Translations under genes and position numbers: made by a program | The notes under the pieces: generated by a model | Database searches by the model: none | What the model was told of the DNA's origin: nothing | Seen by the model: only the letters and a program-made list of their open reading frames with translations | Shown: positions 22,947 through 33,486 of the stretch, piece after piece | Layout: every line of letters starts with the position of its first letter | Position numbering within the stretch: position 1 is the stretch's first letter | NCBI GenBank assembly: GCA_039105265.1 | Contig: JAPFFF010000165.1 | Coordinates: forward strand, 1-34,799 | Direction of reading: 5' to 3' | Length of the DNA stretch: 34,799 nt | Origin: Tritrichomonas musculus | Lineage: Eukaryota > Parabasalia > Tritrichomonadida > Tritrichomonadidae

Positions 22947-25900
22947 TTTCCTTATTTCTTTACCTCCACCTGCAGTTGAGAAGCGATAGCCGTAGGTGGA
23001 AACTTGGTTTCCTTATTTCTTTACCTCCACCTGCAGCTGAGAAGCGATAGCCGCAGGTGGAAACTTGGTTTCCTTATTTCTTTACCTCCACCTGCAGCTG
23101 AGAAGCGATAGCCGCAGGTGGAAGGCTAAATTGGTAAATAGTGATTTTCCACCTGCAGCTGTCGCAGCTCAGCCGCAGGTGGAAACTTGGTTTCCTTATT
23201 TCTTTACCTCCACCTGCAGCTGAGAAGCGATAGCCGCAGGTGGAAACTTGGTTTCCTTATTTCTTTACCTCCACCTGCAGCTGAGAAGCGATAGCCGCAG
23301 GTGGAAGGCTAAATTGGTAAATAGTGATTTTCCACCTGCAGCTGTCGCAGCTCAGCCGCAGGTGGAAACTTGGTTTCCTTATTTCTTTACTTCCACCTGC
23401 AGCTGAGAAGCGATAGCTGCAGGTGGAAACTTGGTTTCCTTATTTCTTTACCTCCACCTGCAGCTGAGAAGCGATAGCCGCAGGTGGAAACTTGGTTTCC
23501 TTATTTCTTTACTTCCACCTGCAGCTGAGAAGCGATAGCCGCAGGTGGAAACTTGGTTTCCTTATTTCTTTACCTCCACCTGCAGCTGAGAAGCGATAGC
23601 CGTAGGTGGAAACTTGATTTCCTTATTTCTTTACCTCCACCTGCAGTTGAGAAGCGATAGCCGTAGGTGGAAACTTGGTTTCCTTATTTCTTTACTTCCA
23701 CCTGCAGCTGAGAAGCGATAGCCGCAGGTGGAAACTTGGTTTCCTTATTTCTTTACCTCCACCTGCAGCTGAGAAGCGATAGCCGCAGGTGGAAGGCTAA
23801 ATTGGTAAATAGTGATTTTCCACCTGCAGCTGTCGCAGCTCAGCCGCAGGTGGAAACTTGGTTTCCTTATTTCTTTACCTCCACCTGCAGCTGAGAAGCG
23901 ATAGCCGCAGGTGGAAGGCTAAATTGGTAAATAGTGATTTTCCACCTGCAGCTGTCGCAGCTCAGCCGCAGGTGGAAACTTGGTTTCCTTATTTCTTTAC
24001 CTCCACCTGCAGCTGAGAAGAGATAGCCGCAGGTGGAAGGCTAAATTGGTAAATAGTGATTTTCCACCTGCAGCTGTCGCAGCTCAGCCGCAGGTGGAAA
24101 CTTGGTTTCCTTATTTCTTTACCTCCACCTGCAGCTGAGAAGCGATAGCCGCAGGTGGAAACTTGGTTTCCTTATTTCTTTACCTCCACCTGCAGCTGAG
24201 AAGCGATAGCCGCAGGTGGAAGGCTAAATTGGTAAATAGTGATTTTCCACCTGCAGCTGTCGCAGCTCAGCCGCAGGTGGAAACTTGGTTTCCTTATTTC
24301 TTTACCTCCACCTGCAGCTGAGAAGCGATAGCCGCAGGTGGAAGGCTAAATTGGTAAATAGTGATTTTCCACCTGCAGCTGTCGCAGCTCAGCCGCAGGT
24401 GGAAACTTGGTTTCCTTATTTCTTTACCTCCACCTGCAGCTGTCGCAGCTCAGCCGCAGGTGGAAACTTGGTTTCCTTATTTCTTTACCTCCACCTGCAG
24501 CTGAGAAGCGATAGCCGCAGGTGGAAGGCTAAATTGGTAAATAGTGATTTTCCACCTGCAGCTGTCGCAGCTCAGCCGCAGGTGGAAACTTGGTTTCCTT
24601 ATTTCTTTACCTCCACCTGCAGCTGAGAAGCGATAGCCGCAGGTGGAAACTTGGTTTCCTTATTTCTTTACCTCCACCTGCAGCTGAGAAGCGATAGCCG
24701 CAGGTGGAAGGCTAAATTGGTAAATAGTGATTTTCCACCTGCAGCTGTCGCAGCTCAGCCGCAGGTGGAAACTTGGTTTCCTTATTTCTTTACCTCCACC
24801 TGCAGCTGAGAAGCGATAGCCGCAGGTGGAAACTTGGTTTCCTTATTTCTTTACCTCCACCTGCAGCTGAGAAGCGATAGCCGCAGGTGGAAACTTGGTT
24901 TCCTTATTTCTTTACTTCCACCTGCAGCTGAGAAGCGATAGCCGCAGGTGGAAACTTGGTTTCCTTATTTCTTTACCACCACCTGCAGCTGAGAAGCGAT
25001 AGCCGTAGGTGGAAACTTGATTTCCTTATTTCTTTACCTCCACCTGCAGTTGAGAAGCGATAGCCGTAGGTGGAAACTTGGTTTCCTTATTTCTTTACTT
25101 CCACCTGCAGCTGAGAAGCGATAGCCGCAGGTGGAAACTTGGTTTCCTTATTTCTTTACCTCCACCTGCAGCTGAGAAGCGATAGCCGCAGGTGGAAGGC
25201 TAAATTGGTAAAGAGTGATTTTCCACCTGCAGCTGTCGCAGCTCAGCCGCAGGTGGAAACTTGGTTTCCTTATTTCTTTACTTCCACCTGCAGCTGAGAA
25301 GCGATAGCCGCAGGTGGAAGGCTAAATTGGTAAATAGTGATTTTCCACCTGCAGCTGTCGCAGCTCAGCCGCAGGTGGAAACTTGGTTTCCTTATTTCTT
25401 TACCTCCACCTGCAGCTGAGAAGCGATAGCCGCAGGTGGAATGCTAAATTGGTAAATAGTGATTTTCCACCTGCAGCTGTCGCAGCTCAGCCGCAGGTGG
25501 AAACTTGGTTTCCTTATTTCTTTACCTCCACCTGCAGCTGAGAATAGATAGCCGCAGGTGGAAGGCTAAATTGGTAAAGATTGATTTTCCACCTGCAGCT
25601 GTCGCAGCTCAGCCGCAGGTGGAAACTTGGTTTCCTTATTTCTTTACTTCCACCTGCAGCTGAGAAGAGATAGCCGCAGGTGGAAGGCTAAATTGGTAAA
25701 TAGTGATTTTCCACCTGCAGCTGTCGCAGCTCAGCCGCAGGTGGAAACTTGGTTTCCTTATTTCTTTACCTCCACCTGCAGCTGAGAAGCGATAGCCGCA
25801 GGTGGAAGGCTAAATTGGTAAATAGTGATTTTCCACCTGCAGCTGTCGCAGCTCAGCCGCAGGTGGAAACTTGGTTTCCTTATTTCTTTACCTCCACCTG

Positions 25901-28900
25901 CAGCTGAGAAGCGATAGCCGCAGGTGGAATGCTAAATTGTTAAATAGTGATTTTCCACCTGCAGCTGTCGCAGCTCAGCCGCAGGTGGAAACTTGGTTTC
26001 CTTATTTCTTTACCTCCACCTGCAGCTGAGAAGCGATAGCCGCAGGTGGAAGGCTAAATTGGTAAATAGTGATTTTCCACCTGCAGCTGTCGCAGCTCAG
26101 CCGCAGGTGGAAACTTGGTTTCCTTATTTCTTTACCTCCACCTGCAGCTGAGAAGCGATAGCCGCAGGTGGAAACTTGGTTTCCTTATTTCTTTACCTCC
26201 ACCTGCAGCTGAGAAGCGATAGCCGCAGGTGGAAACTTGGTTTCCTTATTTCTTTACCTCCACCTGCAGCTGAGAAGCGATAGCCGCAGGTGGAAGGCTA
26301 AATTGGTAAATAGTGATTTTCCACCTGCAGCTGTCGCAGCTCAGCCGCAGGTGGAAACTTGGTTTCCTTATTTCTTTACCTCCACCTGCAGCTGAGAAGC
26401 GATAGCCGCAGGTGGAAGGCTAAATTGGTAAATAGTGATTTTCCACCTGCAGCTGTCGCAGCTCAGCCGCAGGTGGAAACTTGGTTTCCTTATTTCTTTA
26501 CTTCCACCTGCAGCTGAGAAGCGATAGCCGCAGGTGGAAACTTGGTTTCCTTATTTCTTTACCTCCACCTGCAGCTGAGAAGCGATAGCCGTAGGTGGAA
26601 ACTTGGTTTCCTTATTTCTTTACCTCCACCTGCAGCTGAGAAGCGATAGCCGCAGGTGGAAGGCTAAATTGGTAAATAGTGATTTTCCACCTGCAGCTGT
26701 CGCAGCTCAGCCGCAGGTGGAAACTTGGTTTCCTTATTTCTTTACTTCCACCTGCAGCTGAGAAGCGATAGCCGCAGGTGGGAACTTGATTTCCTTATTT
26801 CTTTACCTCCACCTGCAGCTGAGAAGCGATAGCCGTAGGTGGAAACTTGGTTTCCTTATTTCTTTACCTCCACCTGCAGCTGAGAAGCGATAGCCGCAGG
26901 TGGAAGGCTAAATTGGTAAATAGTGATTTTCCACCTGCAGCTGTCGCAGCTCAGCCGCAGGTGGAAACTTGGTTTCCTTATTTCTTTACTTCCACCTGCA
27001 GCTGAGAAGCGATAGCCGCAGGTGGAAACTTGGTTTCCTTATTTCTTTACTTCCACCTGCAGCTGAGAAGCGATAGCCGCAGGTGGAAACTTGATTTCCT
27101 TATTTCTTTACCTCCACCTGCAGCTGAGAAGCGATAGCCGTAGGTGGAAACTTGGTTTCCTTATTTCTTTACCTCCACCTGCAGCTGAGAAGCGATAGCC
27201 GCAGGTGGAAGGCTAAATTGGTAAATAGTGATTTTCCACCTGCAGCTGTCGCAGCTCAGCCGCAGGTGGAAACTTGGTTTCCTTATTTCTTTACCTCCAC
27301 CTGCAGCTGAGAAGCGATAGCCGCAGGTGGAAACTTGGTTTCCTTATTTCTTTACCTCCACCTGCAGCTGAGAAGCGATAGCCGCAGGTGGAAGGCTAAA
27401 TTGGTAAATAGTGATTTTCCACCTGCAGCTGTCGCAGCTCAGCCGCAGGTGGAAACTTGGTTTCCTTATTTCTTTACCTCCACCTGCAGCTGAGAAGCGA
27501 TAGCCGCAGGTGGAAGGCTAAATTGGTAAATAGTGATTTTCCACCTGCAGCTGTCGCAGCTCAGCCGCAGGTGGAAACTTGGTTTCCTTATTTCTTTACC
27601 TCCACCTGCAGCTGAGAAGCGATAGCCGCAGGTGGAAGGCTAAATTGGTAAATAGTGATTTTCCACCTGCAGCTGTCGCAGCTCAGCCGCAGGTGGAAAC
27701 TTGGTTTCCTTATTTCTTTACCTCCACCTGCAGCTGAGAAGCGATAGCCGCAGGTGGAAGGCTAAATTGGTAAAGAGTGATTTTCCACCTGCAGCTGTCG
27801 CAGCTCAGCCGCAGGTGGAAACTTGGTTTCCTTATTTCTTTACTTCCACCTGCAGCTGAGAATCGATAGCCGCAGGTGGAAGGCTAAATTGGTAAATAGT
27901 GATTTTCCACCTGCAGCTGTCGCAGCTCAGCCGCAGGTGGAAACTTGGTTTCCTTATTTCTTTACTTCCACCTGCAGCTGAGAATCGATAGCCGCAGGTG
28001 GAAGGCTAAATTGGTAAAGAGTGATTTTCCACCTGCAGCTGTCGCAGCTCAGCCGCAGGTGGAAACTTGGTTTCCTTATTTCTTTACCTCCACCTGCAGC
28101 TGAGAATCGATAGCCGCAGGTGGAAGGCTAAATTGGTAAATAGTGATTTTCCACCTGCAGCTGTCGCAGCTCAGCCGCAGGTGGAAACTTGGTTTCCTTA
28201 TTTCTTTACCTCCACCTGCAGCTGAGAAGCGATAGCCGCAGGTGGAAGGCTAAATTGGTAAATAGTGATTTTCCACCTGCAGCTGTCGCAGCTCAGCCGC
28301 AGGTGGAAACTTGGTTTCCTTATTTCTTTACCTCCACCTGCAGCTGAGAAGCGATAGCCGCAGGTGGAAGGCTAAATTGGTAAATAGTGATTTTCCACCT
28401 GCAGCTGTCGCAGCTCAGCCGCAGGTGGAAACTTGGTTTCCTTATTTCTTTACCTCCACCTGCAGCTGAGAATCGATAGCCGCAGGTGGAAGGCTAAATT
28501 GGTAAAGATTGATTTTCCACCTGCAGCTGTCGCAGCTCAGCCGCAGGTGGAAACTTGGTTTCCTTATTTCTTTACTTCCACCTGCAGCTGAGAAGCGATA
28601 GCCGCAGGTGGAAGGCTAAATTGGTAAAGAGTGATTTTCCACCTGCAGCTGTCGCAGCTCAGCCGCAGGTGGAAACTTGGTTTCCTTATTTCTTTACTTC
28701 CACCTGCAGCTGAGAATCGATAGCCGCAGGTGGAAGGCTAAATTGGTAAATAGTGATTTTCCACCTGCAGCTGTCGCAGCTCAGCCGCAGGTGGAAACTT
28801 GGTTTCCTTATTTCTTTACCTCCACCTGCAGCTGAGAAGCGATAGCCGCAGGTGGAAACTTGGTTTCCTTATTTCTTTACCTCCACCTGCAGCTGAGAAG

Positions 28901-30144
28901 CGATAGCCGCAGGTGGAAGGCTAAATTGGTAAATAGTGATTTTCCACCTGCAGCTGTCGCAGCTCAGCCGCAGGTGGAAACTTGGTTTCCTTATTTCTTT
29001 ACCTCCACCTGCAGCTGAGAAGCGATAGCCGCAGGTGGAAACTTGGTTTCCTTATTTCTTTACCTCCACCTGCAGCTGAGAAGCGATAGCCGCAGGTGGA
29101 AGGCTAAATTGGTAAATAGTGATTTTCCACCTGCAGCTGTCGCAGCTCAGCCGCAGGTGGAAACTTGGTTTCCTTATTTCTTTACCTCCACCTGCAGCTG
29201 AGAAGCGATAGCCGCAGGTGGGAACTTGGTTTCCTTATTTCTTTACCTCCACCTGCAGCTGAGAAGCGATAGCCGTAGGTGGAAACTTGGTTTCCTTATT
29301 TCTTTACCTCCACCTGCAGCTGAGAAGCGATAGCCGCAGGTGGAAGGCTAAATTGGTAAATAGTGATTTTCCACCTGCAGCTGTCGCAGCTCAGCCGCAG
29401 GTGGAAACTTGGTTTCCTTATTTCTTTACCTCCACCTGCAGCTGAGAAGCGATAGCCGCAGGTGGAAGGCTAAATTGGTAAATAGTGATTTTCCACCTGC
29501 AGCTGTCGCAGCTCAGCCGCAGGTGGAAACTTGGTTTCCTTATTTCTTTACCTCCACCTGCAGCTGAGAAGCGATAGCCGCAGGTGGAAGGCTAAATTGG
29601 TAAATAGTGATTTTCCACCTGCAGCTGTCGCAGCTCAGCCGCAGGTGGAAACTTGGTTTCCTTATTTCTTTACCTCCACCTGCAGCTGAGAAGCGATAGC
29701 CGCAGGTGGAAGGCTAAATTGGTAAATAGTGATTTTCCACCTGCAGCTGTCGCAGCTCAGCCGCAGGTGGAAACTTGGTTTCCTTATTTCTTTACCTCCA
29801 CCTGCAGCTGAGAAGCGATAGCCGCAGGTGGAAGGCTAAATTGGTAAATAGTGATTTTCCACCTGCAGCTGTCGCAGCTCAGCCGCAGGTGGAAACTTGG
29901 TTTCCTTATTTCTTTACCTCCACCTGCAGCTGAGAAGAGATAGCCGCAGGTGGAAGGCTAAATTGGTAAATAGTGATTTTCCACCTGCAGCTGTCGCAGC
30001 TCAGCCGCAGGTGGAAACTTGGTTTCCTTATTTCTTTACTTCCACCTGCAGCTGAGAAGCGATAGCCGCAGGTGGAAGGCTAAATTGGTAAAGAGTGATT
30101 TTCCACCTGCAGCTGTCGCAGCTCAGCCGCAGGTGGAAACTTGG
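22947..30144. repeat. HOR copy 3 (118 modules, 7198 bp)
   Basis: Third full copy, with markers at +14396 from copy 1 (caccacc at 24977, the B variant with ttgttaaa at about 25925, ggtgggaac at 29217). At the site where copy 2 differs (equivalent of 18054-18175) it agrees with copy 1. Its right end passes into the rearranged fourth copy. Confidence 0.93.
24398..24458. repeat. Chimeric module: A spacer with B-type palindrome (HOR copy 3)
   Basis: Third copy of the HOR chimera. It is absent from copy 4 because it lies in the 25-module block missing there. Confidence 0.9.
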
Positions 30145-30192
30145 TTTCCTTATTTCTTTACCTCCACCTGCAGCTGAGAAGCGATAGCCGCA
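30132..30192. repeat. Junction module of the 25-module deletion in HOR copy 4
   Basis: To its left, modules match those ending at 22933 in copy 3. To its right, they match those beginning at 24520. The junction is therefore within one A module that fuses the equivalents of 22934 and 24459 (1525 bp, 25 modules apart). The exact crossover point cannot be placed because the two parents are nearly identical. Confidence 0.85.
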
Positions 30193-31290
30193 GGTGGAAG
30201 GCTAAATTGGTAAATAGTGATTTTCCACCTGCAGCTGTCGCAGCTCAGCCGCAGGTGGAAACTTGGTTTCCTTATTTCTTTACCTCCACCTGCAGCTGAG
30301 AAGCGATAGCCGCAGGTGGAAACTTGGTTTCCTTATTTCTTTACCTCCACCTGCAGCTGAGAAGCGATAGCCGCAGGTGGAAGGCTAAATTGGTAAATAG
30401 TGATTTTCCACCTGCAGCTGTCGCAGCTCAGCCGCAGGTGGAAACTTGGTTTCCTTATTTCTTTACCTCCACCTGCAGCTGAGAAGCGATAGCCGCAGGT
30501 GGAAACTTGGTTTCCTTATTTCTTTACCTCCACCTGCAGCTGAGAAGCGATAGCCGCAGGTGGAAACTTGGTTTCCTTATTTCTTTACTTCCACCTGCAG
30601 CTGAGAAGCGATAGCCGCAGGTGGAAACTTGGTTTCCTTATTTCTTTACCACCACCTGCAGCTGAGAAGCGATAGCCGTAGGTGGAAACTTGATTTCCTT
30701 ATTTCTTTACCTCCACCTGCAGTTGAGAAGCGATAGCCGTAGGTGGAAACTTGGTTTCCTTATTTCTTTACTTCCACCTGCAGCTGAGAAGCGATAGCCG
30801 CAGGTGGAAACTTGGTTTCCTTATTTCTTTACCTCCACCTGCAGCTGAGAAGCGATAGCCGCAGGTGGAAGGCTAAATTGGTAAAGAGTGATTTTCCACC
30901 TGCAGCTGTCGCAGCTCAGCCGCAGGTGGAAACTTGGTTTCCTTATTTCTTTACTTCCACCTGCAGCTGAGAATCGATAGCCGCAGGTGGAAGGCTAAAT
31001 TGGTAAATAGTGATTTTCCACCTGCAGCTGTCGCAGCTCAGCCGCAGGTGGAAACTTGGTTTCCTTATTTCTTTACCTCCACCTGCAGCTGAGAAGCGAT
31101 AGCCGCAGGTGGAATGCTAAATTGGTAAATAGTGATTTTCCACCTGCAGCTGTCGCAGCTCAGCCGCAGGTGGAAACTTGGTTTCCTTATTTCTTTACCT
31201 CCACCTGCAGCTGAGAATAGATAGCCGCAGGTGGAAGGCTAAATTGGTAAAGATTGATTTTCCACCTGCAGCTGTCGCAGCTCAGCCGCA

Positions 31291-32388
31291 GGTGGAAACT
31301 TGGTTTCCTTATTTCTTTACTTCCACCTGCAGCTGAGAAGAGATAGCCGCAGGTGGAAGGCTAAATTGGTAAATAGTGATTTTCCACCTGCAGCTGTCGC
31401 AGCTCAGCCGCAGGTGGAAACTTGGTTTCCTTATTTCTTTACCTCCACCTGCAGCTGAGAAGCGATAGCCGCAGGTGGAAGGCTAAATTGGTAAATAGTG
31501 ATTTTCCACCTGCAGCTGTCGCAGCTCAGCCGCAGGTGGAAACTTGGTTTCCTTATTTCTTTACCTCCACCTGCAGCTGAGAAGCGATAGCCGCAGGTGG
31601 AAGGCTAAATTGGTAAATAGTGATTTTCCACCTGCAGCTGTCGCAGCTCAGCCGCAGGTGGAAACTTGGTTTCCTTATTTCTTTACCTCCACCTGCAGCT
31701 GAGAAGCGATAGCCGCAGGTGGAAACTTGGTTTCCTTATTTCTTTACCTCCACCTGCAGCTGAGAAGCGATAGCCGCAGGTGGAAACTTGGTTTCCTTAT
31801 TTCTTTACCTCCACCTGCAGCTGAGAAGCGATAGCCGCAGGTGGAAGGCTAAATTGGTAAATAGTGATTTTCCACCTGCAGCTGTCGCAGCTCAGCCGCA
31901 GGTGGAAACTTGGTTTCCTTATTTCTTTACCTCCACCTGCAGCTGAGAAGCGATAGCCGCAGGTGGAAGGCTAAATTGGTAAATAGTGATTTTCCACCTG
32001 CAGCTGTCGCAGCTCAGCCGCAGGTGGAAACTTGGTTTCCTTATTTCTTTACTTCCACCTGCAGCTGAGAAGCGATAGCCGCAGGTGGAAACTTGGTTTC
32101 CTTATTTCTTTACCTCCACCTGCAGCTGAGAAGCGATAGCCGTAGGTGGAAACTTGGTTTCCTTATTTCTTTACCTCCACCTGCAGCTGAGAAGCGATAG
32201 CCGCAGGTGGAAGGCTAAATTGGTAAATAGTGATTTTCCACCTGCAGCTGTCGCAGCTCAGCCGCAGGTGGAAACTTGGTTTCCTTATTTCTTTACTTCC
32301 ACCTGCAGCTGAGAAGCGATAGCCGCAGGTGGGAACTTGATTTCCTTATTTCTTTACCTCCACCTGCAGCTGAGAAGCGATAGCCGCA
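31291..32388. repeat. First half of an 18-module duplication in HOR copy 4
   Basis: From the A module marked ttacttcc/gaagag at 31291 the order A-B-A-B-A-B matches 32389 onward at offset 1098 (18 modules). After 31657 the match continues at offset 1220 (20 modules), because this half lacks a B (the ggaatgc/ttgttaaa variant) and an A relative to copies 1-3 and to the second half. Confidence 0.75.
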
Positions 32389-33486
32389 GGTGGAAACTTG
32401 GTTTCCTTATTTCTTTACTTCCACCTGCAGCTGAGAAGCGATAGCCGCAGGTGGAAGGCTAAATTGGTAAATAGTGATTTTCCACCTGCAGCTGTCGCAG
32501 CTCAGCCGCAGGTGGAAACTTGGTTTCCTTATTTCTTTACCTCCACCTGCAGCTGAGAAGCGATAGCCGCAGGTGGAAGGCTAAATTGGTAAATAGTGAT
32601 TTTCCACCTGCAGCTGTCGCAGCTCAGCCGCAGGTGGAAACTTGGTTTCCTTATTTCTTTACCTCCACCTGCAGCTGAGAAGCGATAGCCGCAGGTGGAA
32701 TGCTAAATTGTTAAATAGTGATTTTCCACCTGCAGCTGTCGCAGCTCAGCCGCAGGTGGAAACTTGGTTTCCTTATTTCTTTACCTCCACCTGCAGCTGA
32801 GAAGCGATAGCCGCAGGTGGAAGGCTAAATTGGTAAATAGTGATTTTCCACCTGCAGCTGTCGCAGCTCAGCCGCAGGTGGAAACTTGGTTTCCTTATTT
32901 CTTTACCTCCACCTGCAGCTGAGAAGCGATAGCCGCAGGTGGAAACTTGGTTTCCTTATTTCTTTACCTCCACCTGCAGCTGAGAAGCGATAGCCGCAGG
33001 TGGAAACTTGGTTTCCTTATTTCTTTACCTCCACCTGCAGCTGAGAAGCGATAGCCGCAGGTGGAAGGCTAAATTGGTAAATAGTGATTTTCCACCTGCA
33101 GCTGTCGCAGCTCAGCCGCAGGTGGAAACTTGGTTTCCTTATTTCTTTACCTCCACCTGCAGCTGAGAAGCGATAGCCGCAGGTGGAAGGCTAAATTGGT
33201 AAATAGTGATTTTCCACCTGCAGCTGTCGCAGCTCAGCCGCAGGTGGAAACTTGGTTTCCTTATTTCTTTACTTCCACCTGCAGCTGAGAAGCGATAGCC
33301 GCAGGTGGAAACTTGGTTTCCTTATTTCTTTACCTCCACCTGCAGCTGAGAAGCGATAGCCGTAGGTGGAAACTTGGTTTCCTTATTTCTTTACCTCCAC
33401 CTGCAGCTGAGAAGCGATAGCCGCAGGTGGAAGGCTAAATTGGTAAATAGTGATTTTCCACCTGCAGCTGTCGCAGCTCAGCCGCA
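32389..33486. repeat. Second half of the 18-module duplication in HOR copy 4
   Basis: Starts with an A module that has ttacttcc but gaagcg where its HOR counterpart at 11222 has gaagag, so it is probably the recombination junction. The preceding module (32328) likewise ends ccgca where its counterpart at 12381 ends ccgta. The half then follows the normal HOR order, including the marked B at 32694. Confidence 0.75.
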
